From NCBI GenBank assembly GCA_008501585.1, contig QQUN01000050.1:25579-89578 (forward strand): a stretch of 64,000 nt of DNA. Direction: 5' to 3'. Shown piece after piece: positions 46,491 to 54,840 of the stretch. Under the pieces are notes generated by a model. It saw only the letters and a program-made list of their open reading frames with translations. It had not been told where the DNA came from and did not search any database. A program made the position numbers and the translations under genes. Numbering within the stretch: the stretch's first letter is position 1; each line of letters starts with the position of its first letter. Source of the DNA: Pseudomonadota bacterium. GTDB taxonomy: Bacteria > Pseudomonadota > Gammaproteobacteria > Burkholderiales > Rhodocyclaceae.

Positions 46491-47009
46491 ATGAAACGAG
46501 CGATTACGCCGAGCACAGTCGAGCGGACCATGCGGGACGACGATTTCATCGTCTCGAAGACCAGCCCCAAGGGCATCATCACCTACTGCAATCCAGTATT
46601 CGTCGAGTTCTCGGGCTATACCGAAGAAGAACTGCTCGGCGTCCAGCACAACATCATTCGTCACCCGGACATACCCCGCGCCGCCTTTGCGCTGGTGTGG
46701 GACACGATTGCCGCCGGCAAGGAGATGTTCGCCTACGTCAAGAACCTGTCCAAGGATGGCGGCTTCTACTGGGTCTTTGCCCATATCACGCCGGACGTCG
46801 ACATCCACGGCCACATCACCGGCTACACCTCGGTGCGGCGCTGCCCCCGCCGCCAGGCGGTCGACACCATCGCCACGGTCTATGCGCAGATGCTGGCGGC
46901 CGAGGCGCAGGCCGGCCCGCGCCAGGCCATTGCCGCGGGCACGCAAGTGCTGACCGAGCTGCTCGACGCCAGGGAGATGCGCTATGAAGAACTTGTTTTC
47001 TCGCTTTGA
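46491..47009 (+). CDS. PAS-domain protein, Aer-like sensor half
   Basis: A 172-residue cytoplasmic protein with a single Aer-type PAS domain (about 15-115): [60 protein letters not shown] and GYTSVRR. The IIRHPDIP and [10 protein letters not shown] motifs are typical of FAD-binding aerotaxis PAS domains. A helical tail follows. No membrane or signalling domain is present; the next gene, overlapping by 26 nt, encodes a chemoreceptor that lacks a sensor domain. Together they resemble a split Aer aerotaxis/energy-taxis receptor. GGGAG precedes the ATG. Confidence 0.9.
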   Translation: MKRAITPSTVERTMRDDDFIVSKTSPKGIITYCNPVFVEFSGYTEEELLGVQHNIIRHPDIPRAAFALVWDTIAAGKEMFAYVKNLSKDGGFYWVFAHITPDVDIHGHITGYTSVRRCPRRQAVDTIATVYAQMLAAEAQAGPRQAIAAGTQVLTELLDAREMRYEELVFSL

Positions 47010-48270
47010 GCGACGCCATGCGGTGCTGCTGCTCACCCTCGCTGCCGCCCTTGGCGCGTTCTGGCAACCGGCGCTGGCCGCCGCGCTGGCAATCGCGGCC
47101 GGCATTGTCGTGATGCTGCCCGCGCCGCGCAGCGGCCGCGAGGTCGACTCGCTGGCCGCCCTGCTCGGCGACATCAGCCAGGGCGCATTGACCAACCGCC
47201 TGCCCCACGCCTACCGCGACCCCACGCTCGAGGCCATGCGCGTGCACCTGAACTCGGCGCTCGACCAGACCGAGACCGCCTTCCGCGAAATCCTCGGCGG
47301 CATGGACGCCAGTGCCAATCAGCGCCCGTGGCGCCGCCTGCAGACCGTTGGTCTGCACGGCCTGTTCAAGAGCGTCCTCGAACGCATGCAGGGAATACTC
47401 GACACGCTCGACGCGGCCCAGGTGTCGGTGGCCCGTGAGGCGCTGCTATCACGTATTTTCATGCGCTCAGAACGCGGCCTGTCGCTGGCCATCGAGCAGG
47501 TCGGCGGCACCCTAGACACGGTCTGCAGCGATGCCAACGACGCCGAAGCGCTGTCCCGCAGCTTCTCCGACGCCGCCAGCACCATGTCGGAGGCCGCCTC
47601 ACGGATGTCCGGCGCCCTCGGCGCGGCCACCACCCACGCAAGCCAGGGCACCCGCGCGGTGAGCGAACTGTCCGACAAGGCGGCGGCCATTCGCGACCTC
47701 ACCGGCAATATCGACCATATCGCCAAGCAGACCAACCTGCTGGCCCTCAACGCCTCGATCGAGGCGGCCCGCGCCGGCGAGGCCGGTCGCGGCTTTGCGG
47801 TGGTTGCCGACGAAGTGCGCCAGCTTGCCGACCAGGCCCAGAAATCGGCCGAGGAAATTGCCGAGGCGATCGAGGCCATGAGCCTGTCCATGGCCTCGGC
47901 CAGCGGCCAGATCACCACCCTGGCCGACGCGGTGTCGGATACCCGGAGCACCGCCGATGATTTCCACGAAAAGCTGGTTGCCTCGGCCGGGTCGGCCAGC
48001 CAGGTCGGCACGCTGGCCGCCCGCATCGGCAGCGGTGCGGCATCGATGCGCCACTCGATGACCATCGTGTCGACGGCACAGAAGGCGCGCGCCGACGCCA
48101 ACCTCATTCTCCACGGCGACACCCCCGACCTGGCCGCCTTGTCGGAACGCGAACAGGAGGCGGCCCGCATCGCCGCGGGCCGGCGCTGGATCAAGGACAG
48201 CCGCGACCGCGATGCCCTGGTCGACATCTACGACCAGCTGTTCGCCCACTTCGAGCAACAGATGCGCTGA
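46984..48270 (+). CDS. Methyl-accepting chemotaxis protein without periplasmic sensor
   Basis: A 428-residue chemoreceptor. Two close N-terminal membrane segments ([21 protein letters not shown] and [15 protein letters not shown]) leave almost no periplasmic loop. A HAMP-like or linker region (about 50-140) leads to the MCP signalling domain, with hairpin tip segment [20 protein letters not shown] and [17 protein letters not shown]. The C-terminal part ends in a helical region with [19 protein letters not shown]. The lack of a sensor region fits input from the overlapping PAS protein. It signals through CheA/CheW, which are not in the window. Confidence 0.92.
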   Translation: MKNLFSRFERRHAVLLLTLAAALGAFWQPALAAALAIAAGIVVMLPAPRSGREVDSLAALLGDISQGALTNRLPHAYRDPTLEAMRVHLNSALDQTETAFREILGGMDASANQRPWRRLQTVGLHGLFKSVLERMQGILDTLDAAQVSVAREALLSRIFMRSERGLSLAIEQVGGTLDTVCSDANDAEALSRSFSDAASTMSEAASRMSGALGAATTHASQGTRAVSELSDKAAAIRDLTGNIDHIAKQTNLLALNASIEAARAGEAGRGFAVVADEVRQLADQAQKSAEEIAEAIEAMSLSMASASGQITTLADAVSDTRSTADDFHEKLVASAGSASQVGTLAARIGSGAASMRHSMTIVSTAQKARADANLILHGDTPDLAALSEREQEAARIAAGRRWIKDSRDRDALVDIYDQLFAHFEQQMR

Positions 48271-48293
48271 CCCGCGCCACGCACGGACGAAAA

Positions 48294-48324
48294 AAAGCCC
48301 GCGCGCCAGACGGCTGCGGGCTTT
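48294..48324. terminator. Bidirectional terminator between chemoreceptor and pstB
   Basis: Stem AAAGCCCGC / GCGGGCTTT, with an extra A run on the left that gives a long T tract for minus-strand pst transcripts. It lies in the 73-bp convergent gap. Confidence 0.9.
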
Positions 48325-48343
48325 GGCTTCGACGGCAGGCCGG

Positions 48344-49213
48344 TCAGCCGAAACGACCGGTGATGTAGTCCTCGGTCAGCTGGTGACGCGGCTTGATGAA
48401 GAGGCGGTCGGTCTCGCTCACCTCGATCAGGTCGCCCATGTGGAAGTAGGCGGTGCGCTGCGACACCCGGGCCGCCTGCTGCATCGAGTGGGTGACGATC
48501 ACGATCGAGTACTGCTGGCGCAGCTCTTCGATGAGCTGCTCGACCTTGGCCGTGGAGATCGGGTCGAGCGCCGAACACGGCTCGTCCATCAGGATCACTT
48601 CCGGCTCGATGGCGATCGCGCGGGCGATGCACAGGCGCTGCTGCTGGCCGCCGGACAGGCCGGTGCCGACATCGTCGAGCCGATCCTTGACCTCGTCCCA
48701 GAGGTTGGCCTTGCGCAGGCTGCTCTCGACGATCACGTCCATGTCCGACTTGCTTTCGCACAGCCCGTGGATGCGCGGCCCGAAGGCGACGTTTTCGTAG
48801 ATCGACTTGGGGAAGGGGTTGGGTTTCTGGAACACCATCGCCACGCGGGCACGCAGCGGCACCACGTCGATGTGGCGACCGTTGATGTCTTCGCCGTCGA
48901 GCAGGATCTCGCCGGTCACGCGGCAATCGCGCACCGTGTCGTTCATGCGGTTGAGGCAGCGCAGGAAGGTGCTCTTGCCGCAGCCCGACGGGCCGATCAT
49001 GGCCAGCACTTCGCCCTTGCCCACGTCCAGGCTGATGTTCTTGATGGCGTGCTTCTCGCCATAGTGCACATTGATGTCGGTGCAGCGGATCCGGGGGTCG
49101 TTGACACGAACCTCACCGACCGTTTCGCGCACATCGCGCCCGACCGTCGCCGGTTGCCTTGCCGCTGCATCGCCGTCCAGCTTGAAAGCCATTGCTTGCC
49201 CTTGGGGACTCAT
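48344..49213 (-). CDS. pstB: Phosphate ABC transporter ATPase PstB
   Basis: A 289-residue ATPase with a ~35-residue N-terminal extension before [20 protein letters not shown]. Walker [22 protein letters not shown]-loop [20 protein letters not shown], signature [20 protein letters not shown], Walker [14 protein letters not shown] and the His in [15 protein letters not shown] are intact and diagnostic of PstB. It powers high-affinity phosphate uptake. No phoU follows; instead a terminator closes the operon. Confidence 0.97.
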   Translation of the reverse strand: MSPQGQAMAFKLDGDAAARQPATVGRDVRETVGEVRVNDPRIRCTDINVHYGEKHAIKNISLDVGKGEVLAMIGPSGCGKSTFLRCLNRMNDTVRDCRVTGEILLDGEDINGRHIDVVPLRARVAMVFQKPNPFPKSIYENVAFGPRIHGLCESKSDMDVIVESSLRKANLWDEVKDRLDDVGTGLSGGQQQRLCIARAIAIEPEVILMDEPCSALDPISTAKVEQLIEELRQQYSIVIVTHSMQQAARVSQRTAYFHMGDLIEVSETDRLFIKPRHQLTEDYITGRFG

Positions 49214-49251
49214 GATTTGACCTCGATTCTGACTATTCTATCTGCCAACGC

Positions 49252-50559
49252 TTACCAGCGCCGCTCGAAACGTTTGCGCAGCAACACCGCCACCAGGTTC
49301 ATCAGCGCAAGGAAGGCCAGCAGCACCATGATTGCGGCCGAGGTGCGCTCCACATAGGCGCGCTCCGGGCTGTCGGCCCACAGGTAGATCTGCACCGGCA
49401 GCGCGGTCGAGGGGTCGAACACGCCCTGCGGCACGTCGGCGATGAAGGCCACCATGCCGATCATCAGCAGCGGCGCGGTCTCGCCCAAGGCCTGCGCCAT
49501 GCCGATGATGGTGCCGGTGAGCATGCCGGGCAGCGCCAGCGGAATGACATGGAACAGCGTCGCCTGCATCGGCGAGGCGCCAATGCCCAGCGCCGCATCG
49601 CGGATCGACGGCGGCACCGACTTGAGCGCCGCGCGGCTGGCAATGATGATGGTCGGCAGCGTCATCAGCGTCAGCACCAGGCCGCCGAGCAGCGGCGCCG
49701 AGCGCGGCAGCTCGAACACGTTGATGAACACCGCCAGGCCGAGCAGGCCAAACACGATGGAGGGCACGGCCGCGAGGTTGTTGATGTTCACCTCGATCAG
49801 GTCGGTCCATTTGTTCTTCGGCGCAAACTCTTCCAGATACACCGCCGCCGCCACACCCAGGGGGAACGACAGCGCCAGCGTCACCATCAGGGTGAAGATG
49901 GTTCCCATCAACGCCCCGCGGATACCGGCCAGTTCCGGGTCGCGCGAGTCGCCCTTGGTGAAGAAGTCGACATTGAAGCGCATCTCCAGCCGGCCGTCCG
50001 CCTCGAGCTTCTCGATCCAGCCCAGCGCGTTGTCCTTGATGCGCCGGTCGCCTTCGGCCGCGTCGCGGTCGATGTGGCCCTTCATGAGCATGTCGACATC
50101 GTCGTCGGCTGGCACCCACAGCGACACCTTGGTGCCGATCAGCGACGGGTCGGCCATGACGCGGTCGCGCAGGTCGAAGGCCGCGCCGTTGCTGACCAGG
50201 CCATACAGCGCAAAACGGTCGCGCCGGCCCGAGACATCGGGGAACATCTCGCGCATGCTCTGCTTGATCAAGGACGAGTAGTCGGCCTTGCGCAGGGTCT
50301 CGGCCTTGCGGGTGCCTTCCGGATCGATCTCGTCGGCCGAGAGCATCACGTCGATCCGCATCTGGGTCTGCCAGAACGCGGTGTAGCCCTTGCTGACGAT
50401 GCTGCCGAGCAGGACGATCAGGAACAGCAGGCCGATCCCCACGGCGATCCGGCCGAGCATCTTGAAGCGCTGCTCGGCGGCGCGCCGGCGGGCCATGCCG
50501 GCCTGGATGCGCGCAAAGCTGGACACGCTGTCGGGCTGCGCGTGGGTCGAATTAGTCAT
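49252..50559 (-). CDS. pstA: Phosphate ABC transporter permease PstA
   Basis: A 435-residue permease. The C-terminal half (about 200-430) is the usual six-span PstA domain with GTIFTLMVTLALSFPLGVAA, NNLAAVPSIVFGLLGLAVFI and ALGETAPLLMIG. The N-terminal ~190 residues contain a membrane span (VGIGLLFLIVLLGSIVSKGY) and a periplasmic extension of the DUF3333 type, making it about 150 residues longer than E. coli PstA. It overlaps pstC by 8 nt. Confidence 0.95.
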   Translation of the reverse strand: MTNSTHAQPDSVSSFARIQAGMARRRAAEQRFKMLGRIAVGIGLLFLIVLLGSIVSKGYTAFWQTQMRIDVMLSADEIDPEGTRKAETLRKADYSSLIKQSMREMFPDVSGRRDRFALYGLVSNGAAFDLRDRVMADPSLIGTKVSLWVPADDDVDMLMKGHIDRDAAEGDRRIKDNALGWIEKLEADGRLEMRFNVDFFTKGDSRDPELAGIRGALMGTIFTLMVTLALSFPLGVAAAVYLEEFAPKNKWTDLIEVNINNLAAVPSIVFGLLGLAVFINVFELPRSAPLLGGLVLTLMTLPTIIIASRAALKSVPPSIRDAALGIGASPMQATLFHVIPLALPGMLTGTIIGMAQALGETAPLLMIGMVAFIADVPQGVFDPSTALPVQIYLWADSPERAYVERTSAAIMVLLAFLALMNLVAVLLRKRFERRW

Positions 50560-51937
50560 ACTGTTCCCGATACTTGCGAACGATATAGAGGGCCACGAAG
50601 TTCAGCGCCAGCGTGACCAGGAACAGCACCAGGCCGAGGGCAAAGGCCGCCAGTGTCTTCGGGCTGTCGAATTCCTGGTCGCCGACCAGCAGGGTCACGA
50701 TCTGCACCGTCACCGTGGTGACCGCTTCGAGCGGGTTGGCGGTGAGGTTCGACGCCAGGCCGGCCGCCATCACCACGATCATGGTCTCGCCAATGGCACG
50801 CGACACCGCCAGCAGGATGGCGCCGACGATGCCCGGCAGCGCGGCGGGGAAGATCACCCGGCGGATGGTCTCCGACGAGGTCGCACCCATGCCGTACGCC
50901 CCCTCGCGCAGGGACTGCGGCACGGCGTTGATCACGTCGTCCGACAGCGAGGAAACAAAGGGGATGATCATCATGCCCATCACCAACCCGGCCGCCAGCG
51001 CGCTCTCGGAGGCCACATCGAGCCCCAGCATGCTGCCCGAATCACGGATAAAGGGCGCGACGGTCAGCGCCGCGAAGAAGCCATACACCACGGTCGGGAT
51101 GCCGGCCAGCACTTCGAGCAAGGGCTTGGCGATGGCGCGCACATGGGCCGAGGCGTATTCGGACAGGTAGATCGCCGACATCAGGCCGATGGGCACGGCG
51201 ACGGTCATGGCAATCAGGGTGATCAGCAAGGTGCCGGCAAACAGCGGCACGGCGCCGAAGGCGCCGGACGAGCCGGCCTGGTCGGCACGCAGCGCAATCT
51301 GCGGGCTCCACTCCAGACCGAACAGGAATTCGGTAATCGGTACCGACTTGAAGAAGCGCATCGACTCGAACAACACCGACAGCACGATGCCGACGGTGGT
51401 GAGAATCGCGACCGTGGAACAGGCGACCAGCAACCAGCTGATGATCGACTCGACACCGTTGCGGGCGCGGTGATTGACGCGGATCTTCGAATAGCCGATC
51501 CAGCCGCCCAGGCCGGCCACCACCAGCACGACGACGAACAGGGCATTGCGGCTGATGCTCATCAGCGAACGATAGTATTCGGCGGCAGCGAGCATGGCTG
51601 CGTCCGGATCGCTCGACACGATGTTGCCCGAGACCAGGTTGCGGATATCGTTGACCACCAGGTTCAGGCGGTCCGGGCCAAGCTGCTGGATCGCGTCGGG
51701 CAGGGAGGCCACCACCATGCGCGTGATCACGGAGCCTTGCATCGCCAGCCACACCCCGAGCACCAACAACGCCGGCAGCGCAGCCCACAGCGCCACATAC
51801 AAGCCGTAATAGCCCGGCAGGGAGTGCAGGCGACGGATATGCCCGTCCGCGACGCGGAAGGCACGCTTGCACCCAAAGTAATACGCTGCCGAGGTCAGCG
51901 CCAGCAGCAGAACGAGAAGAATGGGGGTCTGGGTCAC
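50552..51937 (-). CDS. pstC: Phosphate ABC transporter permease PstC
   Basis: A 461-residue permease, longer than E. coli PstC (319 residues). An N-terminal extension (about 1-150) holds two or three extra membrane spans and a soluble segment (VVASLPDAIQQLGPDRLNLV). The ABC permease core (about 165-455) has IYLSEYASAHVRAIAKPLLE, AGIPTVVYGFFAALTVAPFI and AVSRAIGETMIVVMAAGLAS with the EAA-type loop. It forms the channel with PstA. Confidence 0.95.
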   Translation of the reverse strand: MTQTPILLVLLLALTSAAYYFGCKRAFRVADGHIRRLHSLPGYYGLYVALWAALPALLVLGVWLAMQGSVITRMVVASLPDAIQQLGPDRLNLVVNDIRNLVSGNIVSSDPDAAMLAAAEYYRSLMSISRNALFVVVLVVAGLGGWIGYSKIRVNHRARNGVESIISWLLVACSTVAILTTVGIVLSVLFESMRFFKSVPITEFLFGLEWSPQIALRADQAGSSGAFGAVPLFAGTLLITLIAMTVAVPIGLMSAIYLSEYASAHVRAIAKPLLEVLAGIPTVVYGFFAALTVAPFIRDSGSMLGLDVASESALAAGLVMGMMIIPFVSSLSDDVINAVPQSLREGAYGMGATSSETIRRVIFPAALPGIVGAILLAVSRAIGETMIVVMAAGLASNLTANPLEAVTTVTVQIVTLLVGDQEFDSPKTLAAFALGLVLFLVTLALNFVALYIVRKYREQYD

Positions 51938-51970
51938 AGGAACAGGTCAGCCAGTCAAACGGGAAGAAGT

Positions 51971-52002
51971 CCGCGGGCGGCGGCCAGGCCGCCGGCCCGC
52001 GG
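51971..52002 (-). other. Strong GC hairpin between pstS and pstC
   Basis: Arms CCGCGGGCGGCGG / CCGCCGGCCCGCGG pair with one bulge, 8 nt after the pstS stop. It lacks a T tract, so it is more likely an mRNA-stabilising or attenuating structure that raises PstS over membrane subunits than a full terminator. Confidence 0.6.
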
Positions 52003-52010
52003 ATGCTACC

Positions 52011-53051
52011 TTACTTCATGACTTCCAGGGCGGTAACGCTCTTCGACACCGCCGCGTACTCATCCTTGGGCAGCGGAATCAGGCCACGCTCGGCCAGATA
52101 GCCCTCTTCGCCCATGGCTTTCTTGCTCATGAACTCACCCAGGTATTCCTTCATCCCCGGGATCACCTCGACGTGCGCCTTCTTCACATAGAAGAACAGC
52201 GGGCGCGACACCGGGTAGCTGCCGTTCGAAATGGACTCGAACTCCGGCTGCACGCCCTCGATCGACAGGCCACGCACCTTGTCGCGGTTCTGGTCGAGGA
52301 AGCTGAAACCGAAGATGCCCAGCGCCGACGGATTGGCTTCGAGCTTCTGGACGATCAGGTTGTCGTTTTCGCCGGCTTCCACATAGGCGCCGTCTTCACG
52401 AATGGTCTGGCAGGCGGCCTTGTGGGCCTTGGCGTCCGCCTTCTTCATCGCCTTGATGAAGTCGAAGGAATCGCAGCCGTGGTCCATCACCAGCTCGACG
52501 AAGGCATCGCGCGTACCGGAGGTCGGCGGCGGGCCGAGCACTTCGATCTTGATCGCCGGCAGGGCGGCATTGACGTCCTTCCAGGTCTTGTACGGGTTGT
52601 CGACCAGGGTCTGCGTGCCATTGGGGTTCGGCACCTGCTTGGCCAGCGCCAGGAACAGGTCGCGGCGGGTCAGCTGCATGTCCTTGCCGGCCTTGCTCTC
52701 GGCCACCGACAGGCCGTCATAGCCGATCTTGACCTCGACCACTTCCTTCACGCCGTTGGCCGCGCACTGCTCGAGCTCGGACTTCTTGATGGCGCGCGAA
52801 GCGTTGGTGATGTCCGGGTGCTGCACGCCGACACCGGCGCAGAACAGCTTGATGCCGCCACCCGAACCGGTCGATTCGATCTTCGGGGTCTTGAACTTGG
52901 TGGCCTTGCCGAACTGCTCGGCAACGACCGTGGCAAACGGATACACCGTCGAGGAGCCGACGATGCTGATGTAATCGCGCGAGGACTGAGCCAGCACCGG
53001 AGCGGTAGCAGCCGCAGAGAGAACTGCAAGGGCGAGAGCCGCCTTTTTCAT
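52011..53051 (-). CDS. pstS: Phosphate ABC transporter substrate-binding protein PstS
   Basis: A 346-residue periplasmic protein. The start is ATG 53051 (MKKAALALAVLSAAATAPVLA, a signal peptide); the track start 53111 adds 20 residues. Phosphate contacts are in ISIVGSSTVYPFA, ESTGSGGGIKLF, IGYDGLSVAESKAG and PPPTSGTRDAFVEL. It captures Pi for PstCAB. A candidate Pho box lies about 130 bp upstream. Confidence 0.96.
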   Translation of the reverse strand: MKKAALALAVLSAAATAPVLAQSSRDYISIVGSSTVYPFATVVAEQFGKATKFKTPKIESTGSGGGIKLFCAGVGVQHPDITNASRAIKKSELEQCAANGVKEVVEVKIGYDGLSVAESKAGKDMQLTRRDLFLALAKQVPNPNGTQTLVDNPYKTWKDVNAALPAIKIEVLGPPPTSGTRDAFVELVMDHGCDSFDFIKAMKKADAKAHKAACQTIREDGAYVEAGENDNLIVQKLEANPSALGIFGFSFLDQNRDKVRGLSIEGVQPEFESISNGSYPVSRPLFFYVKKAHVEVIPGMKEYLGEFMSKKAMGEEGYLAERGLIPLPKDEYAAVSKSVTALEVMK

Positions 53052-53394
53052 CGAGAATCTCCTGTTTAGAACAATTCCGCACCCCGGCCATCGCCGGGCT
53101 GTCGCGGTCAATCATCTGGAAGAGTTCAGGGCGGCGTCGCTTCCGGCACCCCCGTTCCTCCTCGAGCGGCGCCATTATTTGTCAGCAACATTACAGTGAT
53201 GTGAACGCACACATCAGCGTCACACAACACCGCACTCCGACAAAAGACATCACCGCTGTCGCCCCGCCGCGCCACGACGCCACGGCGCACGATCGCCCCC
53301 TGCCAAACGGCGTAGTGCGCCGGCGGGCGACTCGACCGGCGGCGCAACACTCGGGTAGGCTCCCGGCCATACCAGAAAACAGAGGAGGACAGCG
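53052..53394. other. Divergent intergenic region between pstS and gabD
   Basis: 343 bp without a supported gene. It holds the pstS promoter region with a Pho-box-like direct repeat (53179-53196) in a local A/T-rich patch, and on the other side the gabD ribosome site (AGAGGAGGACAGCG) just before 53395. The small ORFs listed here are shadows without ribosome sites. Confidence 0.6.
53179..53196 (-). promoter_or_regulatory. Candidate Pho box upstream of pstS
   Basis: The minus strand reads CTGTAATGTTGCTGACAA, i.e. two 7-mers 11 bp apart (CTGTAAT, CTGACAA) against the PhoB half-site CTGTCAT/C, with three mismatches in total. Position relative to pstS fits PhoB activation. Confidence 0.55.
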
Positions 53395-54822
53395 ATGTAC
53401 ATCGACGGACAATGGACCGACGCAAGAGGCGGCCGGCGCTTCGACGTCACCAACCCGGCCACCGGCGAGGTGATCGGCAGCGCGCCCGACGGCGATGGCA
53501 CCGACGCGGCGCGCGCCATCGACGCCGCCGCCCGCGCCCTGCCCGCCTGGGCGGCCACCACCGCCTACGCGCGCGCCGCCATCCTGCACAAGGCCTGGCA
53601 GTTGATGATGGCGCGCAAGGAGGCGCTGGCCGAGCTGATGACCACCGAGCAGGGCAAGCCGCTCAAGGCGGCGCGTAACGAGGTGCAGTACGCAGCCGAC
53701 TTCCTGCAGTGGTTTGCCGAAGAGGCCAAGCGCATCTACGGCGAAACCATCCCCTCGGCGCGTGCCGACCAGCGCTTTCTCGTCGCCCACCAGCCGGTCG
53801 GCGTGGTGGCCGCCATCACGCCGTGGAACTACCCGGTGTCGATGATCACTCGCAAGCTGGCGCCCGCGCTGGCCGCCGGCTGCACCGTGGTGCTCAAGCC
53901 AGCCGAGGCCACGCCGCTGTGCGCCAGGGCGGTGTTCGAGGTCCTGCACGAGGCCGGGTTGCCGGCCGGCGTCGCCAACCTCGTCAGCGCGGCCGACCCG
54001 CGCCCCATCGGCGAGGCCTTCACCACCCACCCGGCGGTACGCAAGCTCACCTTCACCGGCTCCACCGCGGTCGGCAAGCAGCTGGCGCGCGAGGCCGCCG
54101 GCGACATGAAGCGCGTGTCGATGGAACTGGGCGGCCATGCGCCCTTCATCGTGTTTGACGATGTCGACCCCACCCACGCCGCCAAGGGCGCCGCGCTGGT
54201 GAAATTCCTCAACACCGGACAGGCCTGCATCTCGCCCAACCGCTTTCTGGCGCACGCGCGTGGCGCCGACACCTTCGTCGACACCCTGGCCGGGCGCATC
54301 CGCGCCATGCAGGCCGGCAACGGCATGGACCCGGCCACCACCATCGGCCCGCTGATCAACGAAGCGGCCATCGCCAAGATCGAGGCGCAGGTGGACGACG
54401 CGCTGGCCAAGGGCGCCACGCTGGTCTGCGGCGGCGAACGCCTGCGCTCGAATGGACTCGACCGGGGCTGCTTCTACGCGCCCACCCTGCTCGACCATGT
54501 CACGCCCGAGATGCGCATCTGGCGCGAGGAAACCTTCGGGCCGGTGGCGCCGGTGATCCGCTTCTCCGACGCCGACGATGTGCTCGCCATGGCCAACGAC
54601 ACCAGCTACGGCCTGGCCGCTTATGTGTACACCCGCGATGTCGGCCGCGCCTTCCGGATGTTCGAGGGGCTGCACTTCGGCATCATCGGCATCAACGACA
54701 TCAACCCCACCTCGGCGGCCGCACCCTTCGGTGGCATGAAAGCCAGCGGCCTCGGCCGCGAAGGCGCGCGCGAGGGCATCATGGAGTACCTGGAGACCAA
54801 GCTCGGCGGCTGGGCCGTGTAA
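53395..54822 (+). CDS. gabD: NAD(P)-dependent succinate-semialdehyde dehydrogenase family protein
   Basis: A 475-residue aldehyde dehydrogenase. AAITPWNYPVSMITRKLAPA (cofactor and oxyanion Asn), KLTFTGSTAVGKQLAREA, VSMELGGHAPFIVFDDVD with the general-base Glu, and FLNTGQACISPNRFLAH with the catalytic Cys are intact, as is WREETFGPVAPV. It is closest in pattern to GabD, which oxidises succinate semialdehyde to succinate in 4-aminobutyrate breakdown, but no GABA transaminase is adjacent, so related semialdehydes are possible. It is divergent from pstS and convergent with the PBP-like gene. Confidence 0.9.
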   Translation: MYIDGQWTDARGGRRFDVTNPATGEVIGSAPDGDGTDAARAIDAAARALPAWAATTAYARAAILHKAWQLMMARKEALAELMTTEQGKPLKAARNEVQYAADFLQWFAEEAKRIYGETIPSARADQRFLVAHQPVGVVAAITPWNYPVSMITRKLAPALAAGCTVVLKPAEATPLCARAVFEVLHEAGLPAGVANLVSAADPRPIGEAFTTHPAVRKLTFTGSTAVGKQLAREAAGDMKRVSMELGGHAPFIVFDDVDPTHAAKGAALVKFLNTGQACISPNRFLAHARGADTFVDTLAGRIRAMQAGNGMDPATTIGPLINEAAIAKIEAQVDDALAKGATLVCGGERLRSNGLDRGCFYAPTLLDHVTPEMRIWREETFGPVAPVIRFSDADDVLAMANDTSYGLAAYVYTRDVGRAFRMFEGLHFGIIGINDINPTSAAAPFGGMKASGLGREGAREGIMEYLETKLGGWAV

Positions 54823-54840
54823 GCGGCGGCGCCGGGCCCC

